A stretch of DNA of 54,559 nt from Dysgonamonadaceae bacterium (GTDB lineage: Bacteria > Bacteroidota > Bacteroidia > Bacteroidales > Azobacteroidaceae). Numbering within the stretch: the stretch's first letter is position 1; each line of letters starts with the position of its first letter. The notes beneath the pieces are model-generated. The model searched no databases and had not been told where the DNA came from. It worked only from the letters and a program-made list of their open reading frames with translations. The stretch spans positions 1-54,559 of the forward strand of contig JAIRVZ010000109.1 of the NCBI GenBank assembly GCA_031253625.1, written 5' to 3'. Positions 6,992 to 15,514 of this stretch are shown piece by piece. The translations under genes were made by a program, and so were the position numbers.

Positions 6992-9670
6992 ATGAAAAAA
7001 AATAAAAAAACTCAACAATACAACAGCGAAAAAGTATTTCTGACTGCGAATCGACCCATAGATTCGGTGTATAATCATTTCGAAACTTCGCGCGGAGGTT
7101 TGACCGACGAGCAAGTAGAGGATTTTAGAGACAAGTATGGAGAGAATGAAATTGCCCACGAAAAACGAGACGCCGGTTTAGTTGCATTTATCAAAACGTT
7201 CATCAATCCGTTTATCGGCATACTGATGCTGCTGGCCATAGTATCTTTGGTTATTGATGTCTTAATGGCCAACGAGGGAGAAAAGGAGTGGATTACGGTT
7301 ATTATAATAAGTACGATGGTGCTGTTGAGTGCCATCCTCAGATTTGTTCAGGAACAAAAATCGAATAAAGAGTCAGAGGCTCTTCGCAAAATGGTTAAAA
7401 ATACCGCTACGGTTTACCGTAACGGATCAAAAACAAGCATAGAAATCAATATCTCAGAGCTTGTTCCGGGAGACGTGGTTTATCTTGCAGCGGGAGATAT
7501 GATACCGGCAGATATTCGTATCGTCGAATCCAAAGACCTTTTTGTCAGCCAGTCATCACTTACGGGAGAGTCTGATGCTATAGAGAAAATACCCGGGCTG
7601 AAGAAACAAGAGCACAAAACAGGCAGTGTCGTCGAACTGGATAATATCTGTTTCATGGGCTCAAACGTGATAAGCGGTTCCGGTATTGGGGTGGTTTTTG
7701 CCACAGGTCAATATACTTATTTGGGAACTATTGCAAAAAGCATTGTCGGAGTACGCGCTCAAACTAATTTCGATGTAGGGATAAACAAAGTCAGCCTTCT
7801 ATTGATTCGCTTTATGCTGGTTATGGTTCCTTTTGTGTTCCTGATAAATGGATTAACCAAAGGAGAATGGTTTAACGCATTTATTTTTGCCGTTTCGGTT
7901 GCTGTCGGACTTACACCGGAAATGTTGCCGATGATCGTTACTTCTAACTTGGCCAAAGGTGCAGTCGCGATGTCTAAAAGAAAAACCATCGTCAAAAACC
8001 TTAACTCTATCCAAAGTTTCGGTGCCATGAATATACTTTGTACCGATAAAACAGGAACCCTGACCAACGACAAGATCATCCTTGAAAGATACATTAATGT
8101 CGATGGAAAGGAAGATAACCGCGTGTTGCGTCATGCTTATTTCAACAGTTATTTTCAAACCGGACTTAAGAACCTGATAGATCAGGCGATTCTTTCGCAT
8201 ACTCAGGAACTCGGATTTGAAAACCTCGAAGCTAATTACAAAAAAGTCGATGAAATACCTTTCGATTTCAACCGTCGCAGGATGTCGGTAATTATTGAAG
8301 ATAAGGAAGGTAAACGTCAGATTATTACCAAAGGAGCCATAGAGGAGATGCTGGAAATCTGTTCCCATGTCGAGATTAACGGAGAAGTAATTCCTATGAT
8401 CGACAAGGTGAAAGAACTCGCACTTATGGATGCCGGTGAGATGAACAACGAAGGTATGCGCGTTTTGGCCGTGGCACATAAAAGCTGGATCGAAAAAGAA
8501 TTGGATTTTGCTGTTGAAGACGAAACTGATATGGTTCTTATAGGTTTTCTTGCCTTTTTAGACCCACCGAAAATTTCTGCCAAAAATGCTATAACCCAGC
8601 TCCATGCACATGGAGTAGAAGTAAAAGTACTCTCCGGTGACAATGCTGCTGTGGTAAAAACAATTTGCCAACAAGTAGGAGTAGATATTTCACATATCCT
8701 AACAGGGCCGGAAATCGAAAGCATGGATGATGAAGGACTCGGTAAGCGTATTGTCGACGCAAAAGTATTTGCTAAGCTTACCCCGATGCAAAAAACACGC
8801 ATCATCATCTTGCTGCAAAACCAAGGTAATACCGTAGGTTTTCTTGGTGACGGCATCAATGATGCTTCTGCCTTGCGACAATCCGACATAGGCATATCGG
8901 TAGACACTGCGGTTGATATTGCAAAGGAAAGTGCCGATATCATCTTGCTTGAAAAAGACCTTATGGTATTGGAAGAAGGAGTACTGGAAGGGCGTAGAAT
9001 TTTTGGTAACATCATGAAGTATATCAAGATGACAGCCAGTTCAAACTTCGGGAATATGTTCAGCGTATTGGCAGCCAGTGCTTTCTTGCCTTTCTTGCCG
9101 ATGTTGCCGATCCATATTTTGGTTAACAACCTGCTTTACGATATTTCACAGATAACAATACCTTTCGACAAGGTGGATAAAGAGTATCTCCAAAAACCTC
9201 GCAAATGGGATGCCTCCGATCTTAGCCGCTTTATGATTTACATAGGTCCGATCAGCTCTATTTTCGATATAACAACTTATCTGTTGATGTTCTTCGTTAT
9301 CGGACCGGCTGTTGTAGGAGGAGTATCTTACTTTGCTCTTTCCGGTGTCGATCAGCTTACATTTCAACAGGTATTTCATACAGGATGGTTCATAGAGAGT
9401 CTTCTCTCGCAAACGCTTATCGTGCACATGATACGCACCCGCAAAATACCGTTTATTCAAAGTCGCGCATCGTGGCCGGTATTATTGCTGACTTCGTCGA
9501 TCATGGCCATAGGAATCGTAATCCCATTTACTGCTTTGGGAGCGAGAATAGGACTTGTTGCTCTACCGTGGAGTTTCTTCCCGTGGTTAATTCTTACGTT
9601 ATTATGCTATTGCGGATTAACGCAAATTATTAAACAATGGTACGTTCGTCGATTTACGAGATGGCTGTAA
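6992..9670 (+). CDS. mgtA: P-type Mg2+-importing ATPase MgtA (P3B)
   Basis: A roughly 890-residue inner-membrane P-type ATPase. It carries the actuator motif SSLTGES, the phosphorylation site CTDKTGTLTNDK, the hinge GDGINDASALR and the MgtA-type segments GLTPEMLPMIVTS and KMTASSNFGN, plus a C-terminal membrane block with SQTLIVHMIRTRK. These match the MgtA/MgtB branch, which brings Mg2+ in at the cost of ATP. Start choice: an in-frame GTG (6953) and ATG (6965) exist; ATG 6992 (MKKNKKTQQ) is preferred, with 6965 the alternative. The porin gene follows after one base, so it belongs to the same transcript, controlled by the leader at 6714. Confidence 0.9.
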   Translation: MKKNKKTQQYNSEKVFLTANRPIDSVYNHFETSRGGLTDEQVEDFRDKYGENEIAHEKRDAGLVAFIKTFINPFIGILMLLAIVSLVIDVLMANEGEKEWITVIIISTMVLLSAILRFVQEQKSNKESEALRKMVKNTATVYRNGSKTSIEINISELVPGDVVYLAAGDMIPADIRIVESKDLFVSQSSLTGESDAIEKIPGLKKQEHKTGSVVELDNICFMGSNVISGSGIGVVFATGQYTYLGTIAKSIVGVRAQTNFDVGINKVSLLLIRFMLVMVPFVFLINGLTKGEWFNAFIFAVSVAVGLTPEMLPMIVTSNLAKGAVAMSKRKTIVKNLNSIQSFGAMNILCTDKTGTLTNDKIILERYINVDGKEDNRVLRHAYFNSYFQTGLKNLIDQAILSHTQELGFENLEANYKKVDEIPFDFNRRRMSVIIEDKEGKRQIITKGAIEEMLEICSHVEINGEVIPMIDKVKELALMDAGEMNNEGMRVLAVAHKSWIEKELDFAVEDETDMVLIGFLAFLDPPKISAKNAITQLHAHGVEVKVLSGDNAAVVKTICQQVGVDISHILTGPEIESMDDEGLGKRIVDAKVFAKLTPMQKTRIIILLQNQGNTVGFLGDGINDASALRQSDIGISVDTAVDIAKESADIILLEKDLMVLEEGVLEGRRIFGNIMKYIKMTASSNFGNMFSVLAASAFLPFLPMLPIHILVNNLLYDISQITIPFDKVDKEYLQKPRKWDASDLSRFMIYIGPISSIFDITTYLLMFFVIGPAVVGGVSYFALSGVDQLTFQQVFHTGWFIESLLSQTLIVHMIRTRKIPFIQSRASWPVLLLTSSIMAIGIVIPFTALGARIGLVALPWSFFPWLILTLLCYCGLTQIIKQWYVRRFTRWL

Positions 9671-9671
9671 A

Positions 9672-10757
9672 ATGAAAATAACAATCAATACAATACTCTT
9701 GCTTTTGTATTCGCTAATCGCTGTAGCACAAGAAACAAAAGAAAAAAAGCTAATTTTTGAGCTTTTTTATACTGCCGAATTGCAATCCAACTTTAGCAAT
9801 GGCAAGTATAATTGGGTAAATCTTATTGAGCCGCATTTGGGATATAAGCCATGGAAAAACGGGTCGTTCGATATAGAAACGCAAACAATATACAAAACGT
9901 ATAAAAACCGCATTGCCAACGACCTCCAAGTTTTTTCCAATATCGACGAGGAAATTATGGCATTGAATATATCTTTCGGAGGTTATACGCATACTTTCGA
10001 TAAAATTCTGATTTTTGGAGGATTACGCAATGTGAATTTCGACTATTTCACACATGAATACACTTCTGTTTTTACAAACAGTTCATGTGGAATATATCCT
10101 ACAATTTCTGAAAATTATCCTTTGCCCAATTATCCCTTATCGGCTATGTGTATTCATGGGGAAGTCAAGTTTACTGACGCTCTGAAACTCAAAACGAGCT
10201 TTTACAACGGTATATCCCGCAAGCTGTTTAATGATGAAAAATACTCTATTTTGGCAATAAATCCAAATCGCGACGGGATTTTCAACATGACGGAGTTAGG
10301 ATATAGCAATAACAAAAAATATGCATACTATGGCTTGGGAATAGCTACGCATACTTCTCTTACAAGTTATACGAATGACGGCGAATCTGTAACCCGTTTT
10401 GATTATTCGTTATGGAGTTCGGTTGAACAATCGTTTTATCATTCCGGGAAAAAGGAGATAGGACTTTTGGCTCAAGCATCCTTTTCGCCTGAAGATCGTT
10501 CGTTGTGTAGCCAATATTACGGCTTGGGAACAATATGGAAAGGATTTTTACCTGCAAAAAAAGCTACCAACCATATTGGAGTTTTTGCCAATTATGCCAA
10601 ATTCGGCGAAGAAACGGAAAAATTTATCGAGATTACATGCAGATATGGTATTTTAGATAATCTTTCCATACAACCTGTATTTGACTACATTCTAACCGGT
10701 AATGAAGTCAATTGTATCGGAATGATAAGAGTAAATTATGTTTTCAATAATAAATAA
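9672..10757 (+). CDS. OprB-family outer-membrane porin
   Basis: A 361-residue protein with a signal peptide cleaved near VAQ and alternating polar/aromatic beta strands throughout. The middle has the OprB-like stretches GGLRNVNFDYFT, TNSSCGIYPTISENYPL and NRDGIFNMTELGYS, and it ends in a beta strand with an aromatic residue (RVNYVFNNK). OprB-family proteins form outer-membrane channels usually assigned to sugars. Here the gene starts one base after mgtA and so shares its leader-controlled transcript; a role as entry route for Mg2+ or a Mg2+-chelated solute is inferred from that arrangement only. Confidence 0.68.
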   Translation: MKITINTILLLLYSLIAVAQETKEKKLIFELFYTAELQSNFSNGKYNWVNLIEPHLGYKPWKNGSFDIETQTIYKTYKNRIANDLQVFSNIDEEIMALNISFGGYTHTFDKILIFGGLRNVNFDYFTHEYTSVFTNSSCGIYPTISENYPLPNYPLSAMCIHGEVKFTDALKLKTSFYNGISRKLFNDEKYSILAINPNRDGIFNMTELGYSNNKKYAYYGLGIATHTSLTSYTNDGESVTRFDYSLWSSVEQSFYHSGKKEIGLLAQASFSPEDRSLCSQYYGLGTIWKGFLPAKKATNHIGVFANYAKFGEETEKFIEITCRYGILDNLSIQPVFDYILTGNEVNCIGMIRVNYVFNNK

Positions 10758-10769
10758 CAATAAAAAATA

Positions 10770-11510
10770 ATGAACATGAAAAAAACGATTTTATTTATTA
10801 TGCTGATGATAACAAGTTTTGTTATTCGTGCTGCTGAGCCTCAATCGGATAACACGATTTCCGAAAAGGAAAAAGCCGAAGGTTGGAAACTGCTTTGGGA
10901 CGGCAAAACAACCGAAAGTTGGCGCGGAGCAAAACTGAAAACTTTCCCCGAAAATGGTTGGATTATAGAAGATGGAATTTTGAAAGTAGTAAAATCAGGC
11001 GGTGGAGAATCGACCAATGGCGGTGATATTGTTACCGTGAAAAAATATAAGAATTTTGAATTGATGGTAGATTTCAAAATCACTCCGGGAGCCAATAGCG
11101 GAATTAAATACTTCGTCGATACGGAATTAAACAAAGAAGAAGGTTCGTCTATCGGTTGCGAATTTCAAATATTGGATGATGATTTACATCCCGATGCTAA
11201 ATTGGGCGTAGCCGGCAACCGGACATGTGCCTCTCTCTACGACCTGATTTCTGCCCTCGACGATAAGCCTATGGATAAAGAAGGCTGGAATACTGCCCTT
11301 ATCAGAGTGAACGGCAACCATGTCGAGCACTGGTTGAATGGCGTGAAAGTCGTTGAATACGAGCGTTCGAACCAAATGTGGCGGGCTTTAGTGGCATACA
11401 GCAAATACCGCGATTGGCCTGCTTTCGGTGAGGCGATTGAAGGAAATATCCTACTTCAAGACCATGGTGATGAAGTTTGGTTTAAGAATATAAAGATCAG
11501 AGAAATTTAA
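10770..11510 (+). CDS. secreted DUF1080 (3-keto-disaccharide hydrolase-like) protein
   Basis: A 246-residue protein with a signal peptide (cleavage near IRAAEP) and one DUF1080 domain. Recognisable blocks are [49 protein letters not shown], and [22 protein letters not shown]1080 is a concanavalin-like jelly roll; some members hydrolyse 3-keto-glycosides. It lies 12 bases after the porin gene, so it is probably the third gene of the mgtA transcript. A second ATG at 10776 could be the true start. The substrate is unknown. Its end overlaps the convergent GH13 gene by 14 bases. Confidence 0.8.
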   Translation: MNMKKTILFIMLMITSFVIRAAEPQSDNTISEKEKAEGWKLLWDGKTTESWRGAKLKTFPENGWIIEDGILKVVKSGGGESTNGGDIVTVKKYKNFELMVDFKITPGANSGIKYFVDTELNKEEGSSIGCEFQILDDDLHPDAKLGVAGNRTCASLYDLISALDDKPMDKEGWNTALIRVNGNHVEHWLNGVKVVEYERSNQMWRALVAYSKYRDWPAFGEAIEGNILLQDHGDEVWFKNIKIREI

Positions 11511-13176
11511 AAATCCGAACGCCATTTGCTTTTAATGCTGTTCGGAATAGATTATCCGGTTTCAAAAGGGAGCCGGATTTTTCTTTTGTTAGCAGGTCTA
11601 TTCCTGTGCCGATTTTTTTAGGTGAAATTTGTAAAAAGTCAAATACACTTGCGGGAATATTGATGCTTGTTTCAACATCTTTGTCCTCGAAGTTAACGAC
11701 TATCAACAGAATTTCATTATCGGCTTTGCGTAAATAAACATATTGTTTGTCGGAGTTGAATTTCGAGTTCCCGTAATTGAGGTACATTAAATCATAAAAT
11801 AAACCCTCTCTGATTGCTTTTTCGGAATTGCATAGATTCAACAGCTTTACATAAAACTCTCTAAGGTCTTTCTGTCCTTTAGATAGTTCTTTGCCGTCGT
11901 ATTTTCCCTTGTTTCGCCATTTTCGGATGCTGTCTACACTCCAATAGTCGAAGATGGTTGTTCGTCCGTCGAGGCCGCTAAAGCCTTCTTGGTCTATTCC
12001 GGGTTCTCCTAACTCTTGTCCGCAATAAATCATTACCGGATTGGTGTTCATTGTTGCTGCGACTACCATTGCTGGAATATATTTTAAAGGGTCTTCGGCA
12101 AAGAAAACGGAGGCGATTCGTTGCTCATCATGATTTTCTAAGAAGTTCAACATTTGATGTTGAATTCCTTCGATTGATTGCCAACAACCGGTTATGGCAC
12201 TTGCCGGTTTTTCTCCTCGAATAACGGCTCGAAGTGTATCATATAACCCGACTTTATCATAGAGATAATCAAATTTGCCGTTCCATAAATAATTTCGATA
12301 TTCAAGAGGGTTATAAACTTCGGCAATAAAAACAATCTCCGGATATTTTTCTTTCACCTGTGGAATAACCCAGTTCCAAAATTCTACAGGAACCATTTCG
12401 GCCATATCACACCTGAAACCATCGATATTTTTAGAACTCCAAAACAGCAAAATATCCAACATTTTGTGCCATGTGTTGGGAATTGGATTGAAATGTTTAT
12501 GCCCTCCGCTCAGGTAATCAATGCCATAATTCAGCTTGACGGTTTCATACCAGTCGTTGATGCCGGGATGTGCATCGAATTTGTCATTTCCGGTTGCTTT
12601 GGCAGGAAACTCTTTATACTTATGCAAATCGAAGTCGGGAGCAAATGCCTGTCCCGGAATGTAGTAAAAGTTATTATTGGCATCAAAAGATGTGTGAATA
12701 TTATCATTTTCGCCGAGGTCTTTTATCCCGGCAGGTTTAGCATCGGAATGATATTGACGGGCTACATGATTAGGCACAAAATCAATAATCATTTTCAAAT
12801 TAGCAGCATGTGTACGTTCAACCAATTCCTCGAATTCGTTCATTCGTTGTTTAACGTCGTCGGCTAAATCAGGGTCTACATCATAATAATCTTTTATAGC
12901 ATAAGGAGAACCTGCATTCCCTTTTACCACTGTTGGATTGTCTTTCGAAATTCCATAAGCGGAATAATCTGTTTTGGTCGCGTGTTCAATCACACCGGTA
13001 TACCAAATATGCGTAAAGCCCATTTTTTGAATTTCATTTAATGCGATATTCGAAAAAGCAGAAAATTTTCCGCAACCGTTTTTTTCGATTGAACCGTTGA
13101 TTTCATTCGTTGGATTATCGTTCCCAAAAAGTCTTGGAAAAACCTGATAGATTACAATTTTTTCTGAATTGTTCAT
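11497..13176 (-). CDS. GH13-family alpha-amylase-type glycosidase, cytoplasmic
   Basis: A 559-residue GH13 enzyme without a signal peptide. The conserved regions are present: DFVPNH (132-137), GFRCDMAE with nucleophile D257, IAEVY with acid/base E286, and FLENHD with stabiliser D350. A C-terminal beta domain follows (about 430-559). It should cut alpha-glucosidic bonds inside the cell, for example in imported malto-oligosaccharides or glycogen; the exact GH13 subfamily is not resolved. The N-terminus begins directly with the barrel (YQVFPRLFG). Its end overlaps the convergent DUF1080 gene by 14 bases. Confidence 0.87.
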   Translation of the reverse strand: MNNSEKIVIYQVFPRLFGNDNPTNEINGSIEKNGCGKFSAFSNIALNEIQKMGFTHIWYTGVIEHATKTDYSAYGISKDNPTVVKGNAGSPYAIKDYYDVDPDLADDVKQRMNEFEELVERTHAANLKMIIDFVPNHVARQYHSDAKPAGIKDLGENDNIHTSFDANNNFYYIPGQAFAPDFDLHKYKEFPAKATGNDKFDAHPGINDWYETVKLNYGIDYLSGGHKHFNPIPNTWHKMLDILLFWSSKNIDGFRCDMAEMVPVEFWNWVIPQVKEKYPEIVFIAEVYNPLEYRNYLWNGKFDYLYDKVGLYDTLRAVIRGEKPASAITGCWQSIEGIQHQMLNFLENHDEQRIASVFFAEDPLKYIPAMVVAATMNTNPVMIYCGQELGEPGIDQEGFSGLDGRTTIFDYWSVDSIRKWRNKGKYDGKELSKGQKDLREFYVKLLNLCNSEKAIREGLFYDLMYLNYGNSKFNSDKQYVYLRKADNEILLIVVNFEDKDVETSINIPASVFDFLQISPKKIGTGIDLLTKEKSGSLLKPDNLFRTALKANGVRIFKFL

Positions 13177-13192
13177 TGAGATTGTATTTATT

Positions 13193-13762
13193 TTATTTAT
13201 AAAACCATTTCTTTTTTAAGAGAAAGCTTTCTGTTGAATCTCTTTTCGTTTTAGTCGGAAAAAACTCAGCTTTTTCTTCACATAAATTATTTGTGAAAGA
13301 CGGATAATTAGCCATGTAGCCCAGATTAATATACTGAGGTTGTACATAGTCACTTATATTTACGATGTTTCCATCGGGTAAAATCCGGTAATCGCGAAAA
13401 ATGACAAACCAGTTTCCTTCCGGCCGGATGGTTTGAGTTTTTATTAAGTCGCCCTCTATTCTGTATGTCCCCCAAAGTGGGTAGTTGCATATTTTTGATT
13501 TTCCTCCGGTTTCAAAACAGCTAATTAATCCGGGCTGTAACTGGCTGGTCGTTGCAATCGTAAACAGTCCATTCTCATAGAACATATACATTGAATAAAG
13601 AGTAGAATCACAACCATGACGGGAAACGTAATATCCGTTTATGTCAACCAATTGATTTAGTCCGGTATCCTCATTTTTATAAAAATACGTGAAGTTTTTT
13701 GGTCGTGAACCACAAGACCAAAGAACAACTATCCCTAATATGATTGTCAAAATCTTTTTCAT
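13193..13762 (-). CDS. small lipoprotein paired with toxin-23-like gene, candidate immunity protein
   Basis: A protein of about 189 residues starting MKKILTIILGIVVLWSCGS, a lipoprotein signal with the lipidated cysteine in LWSCG. The mature part is about 170 residues, beta-rich, with several cysteines (for example HGCDST and SKICNYPLWGTY). I do not recognise a family. The ATG at 13762 lies one base after the stop of the toxin-23-like gene, which implies coupled expression. Because many polymorphic toxins sit directly upstream of their immunity gene, an immunity role is plausible, but a lipoprotein accessory of the beta-barrel neighbour is equally possible. An in-frame ATG at 13792 is less likely because it precedes the signal peptide. 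Confidence 0.6.
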   Translation of the reverse strand: MKKILTIILGIVVLWSCGSRPKNFTYFYKNEDTGLNQLVDINGYYVSRHGCDSTLYSMYMFYENGLFTIATTSQLQPGLISCFETGGKSKICNYPLWGTYRIEGDLIKTQTIRPEGNWFVIFRDYRILPDGNIVNISDYVQPQYINLGYMANYPSFTNNLCEEKAEFFPTKTKRDSTESFLLKKKWFYK

Positions 13763-13763
13763 C

Positions 13764-14600
13764 TCAAAACAAAGTATATGGTTTATCAACACCTATCTGA
13801 AAAAATTGCTCATTATAATCACCGGATTTAAAATCGGGAGAATTGAAAATGAGCCGGTGCCAAATGTTTTGTCCGATTTTCCCTCCCAATTTATTATTTA
13901 TTCCATACCGCAAAATTAAATCATTAGTGGTATATCCCAAATAAACAGGACTTGATAATTGTTTTCCCGTGGCATATTTACCTCTGCGATTATCCGTCGA
14001 AACATCCGTTACTCCGTTAATATCGGTAGTATATACATTGGTGCCTATTAAAAATCCTTTATATCTGATTTCCATTGCTGCCGAACGATACCGGTCGTAT
14101 ACTTTAAATCCGGTAAAAGGATAAGCCAAAACATCATCTTCAAAAACAATCTGAAAATCCTCCAAATATAGTCTGAAAATTCCTGAAATTTGTTTATCTC
14201 CTTGATGATATTTATTCAGGTAGTAAGAAACTCCATAATCACGATTATCATATAGAATTCCGGCAAACGAAGTCCCCAAACCGAATTTTTGTCTGGCTTT
14301 ATAAGCATCCAATCCGGTTGAAAATGTCCAGTTGTCGACTGTTTGGGAAAGCGTAATGCCGGCGCCGATTCTAAAACCGTTTAGAGGTGTTGAGCCTGCC
14401 GTAAATAATGCGACTAAAGAAACGGATATCCGGAAACCGTTATGTTTTTCAGGGCCGAAAGTCAAGGTTGTGAGGTGGTCTCTATTGTGATGAATCCTGT
14501 ATTGAGAGTAGATCGGTTGAGTGTATAAAAACGAAAAAAACAGTATGATTATATACTTGTAGATTCGACGAATGTATCTCCCTTGCTGTTTTAATTTCAT
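13764..14600 (-). CDS. polymorphic toxin type 23-like exported protein
   Basis: A 278-residue protein with a basic N-terminus and signal peptide (cleavage near IYSQ). The mature part is rich in glycine, aromatics and beta strands. The segment with GFRIGAGITL, GVSYYLNKYH, DDVLAYPFTGFKVYDRYRS and IGTNVYTTDING resembles the Bacteroidota-specific toxin-23 domain, in which a DRYRTAA-like block is typical. That domain is predicted, not proven, to be a toxin; a beta-barrel outer-membrane protein is a serious alternative. It is the first gene of a two-gene unit with the lipoprotein at 13193-13762. A minus-strand -7 box TAAATTTG is at 14621-14628. Confidence 0.55.
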   Translation of the reverse strand: MKLKQQGRYIRRIYKYIIILFFSFLYTQPIYSQYRIHHNRDHLTTLTFGPEKHNGFRISVSLVALFTAGSTPLNGFRIGAGITLSQTVDNWTFSTGLDAYKARQKFGLGTSFAGILYDNRDYGVSYYLNKYHQGDKQISGIFRLYLEDFQIVFEDDVLAYPFTGFKVYDRYRSAAMEIRYKGFLIGTNVYTTDINGVTDVSTDNRRGKYATGKQLSSPVYLGYTTNDLILRYGINNKLGGKIGQNIWHRLIFNSPDFKSGDYNEQFFQIGVDKPYTLF

Positions 14601-14723
14601 TTTGAACTCATATTGAATTACAAATTTACTAATCTTTTTGTATTATCCACTGTTCTGTATCGTTTGATGAAACAGAGTGAATAAAAAGAGGATGTGTATT
14701 TCATTTATTTTCTGTATGTTTAT

Positions 14724-14753
14724 TTTGAATTTCGGAACAAATCATTACTTTTG
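14724..14753 (+). promoter_or_regulatory. higBA promoter
   Basis: TTTG at 14724-14727, 18 bases, TACTTTTG at 14746-14753, then the higB ATG at 14778. Confidence 0.65.
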
Positions 14754-14777
14754 TAGAAAATTTCAAAACAAAGCCCA

Positions 14778-15071
14778 ATGAGAATTATTGCACACCGTAC
14801 CATAATAGAATACGGAAATCAATACCCCGATGCCAAAACAGCTCTTGATAGTTGGTATAAAACAGTAAAAACTGTAGCATGGAAAGATTTTCAAGACATG
14901 AAAAAAACTTTCAATAGCGTAGATTATGTTGGAAATCAGCGTTATGTGTTTAATATTAAGGGAAATAATTATCGTTTAGTTGGAAAAATTCTTTTTGTGC
15001 AGCAAATTATCTATATCCGATTTATTGGTACACATAAAGAATATGACGAAATAAATTGTTCAACGATTTAA
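14778..15071 (+). CDS. higB: HigB-type mRNA interferase toxin
   Basis: A 97-residue basic RelE-fold protein. Family hallmarks are the N-terminal RIIAHRTIIEYGNQYPDAKTAL-like block, AWKDFQDMKKTF, the VFNIKGNNYRLVGKI strand pair and the C-terminal IYIRFIGTHKEYDEI, which contains the conserved His and Tyr positions of HigB toxins. HigB cleaves mRNA on the ribosome until neutralised by HigA. The toxin gene comes first, as is usual for higBA, 12 bases ahead of higA, under the promoter at 14724-14753. Confidence 0.88.
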   Translation: MRIIAHRTIIEYGNQYPDAKTALDSWYKTVKTVAWKDFQDMKKTFNSVDYVGNQRYVFNIKGNNYRLVGKILFVQQIIYIRFIGTHKEYDEINCSTI

Positions 15072-15083
15072 AGACAAATAATC

Positions 15084-15446
15084 ATGGCAAAAATAAAAGA
15101 CGAAAAACAATATCAAATCATATTGAAACGGGTGGAAACATTGATGAACATTGTAAAGGAAGATACACCGCCAAACGATCCTAATTTTGTAGAATTGGAT
15201 TTACTTGCTGATTTAGCAGAAGAATATGAAATGGAACATTATCCGGTAGGACAACCCGCGCTTCCTGAGATATTGAAACTGCGTATGCATGAAATGCAAC
15301 TTACACAAAAGTCGATGGCAGAATTGTTGGGCGTAAGTGCTCCTCGTGTTTCTGATTATTTGACCGGAAAATCGCTACCTACATTTACAATAGCAAAAAA
15401 AATGCATCGTAATCTGAATATTGATGCTAATTTGATACTTGCTTAA
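15084..15446 (+). CDS. higA: HigA-type antitoxin with C-terminal helix-turn-helix
   Basis: A 120-residue protein. The N-terminal 60 residues are acidic and helical (VELDLLADLAEEYEMEHYP), matching the toxin-binding region of this HigA class. The C-terminal half holds a Cro/CI-type helix-turn-helix, LTQKSMAELLGVSAPRVSDY, that should repress the higBA promoter. It follows higB by 12 bases. No degradation of either gene is seen, so the module looks functional. Confidence 0.88.
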   Translation: MAKIKDEKQYQIILKRVETLMNIVKEDTPPNDPNFVELDLLADLAEEYEMEHYPVGQPALPEILKLRMHEMQLTQKSMAELLGVSAPRVSDYLTGKSLPTFTIAKKMHRNLNIDANLILA

Positions 15447-15461
15447 TCAATATGACCCTAT

Positions 15462-15491
15462 TTTGTCGTGCGCTCAAATGTTTTATCTTTG
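15462..15491 (+). promoter_or_regulatory. promoter of the CPA2 antiporter gene
   Basis: TTTG at 15462-15465, 18 bases, TATCTTTG at 15484-15491, followed 23 bases later by the ATG at 15515. It separates antiporter expression from the higBA unit. Confidence 0.7.
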
Positions 15492-15514
15492 CATCGAAAA
15501 AATAGAAAAATTGT

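Noticed and set aside
8317..9129. Long open frame (270 codons) on the minus strand inside mgtA
   Set aside because: It is antisense to the conserved phosphorylation and hinge regions of MgtA and has serine-rich, low-complexity composition typical of shadow frames.
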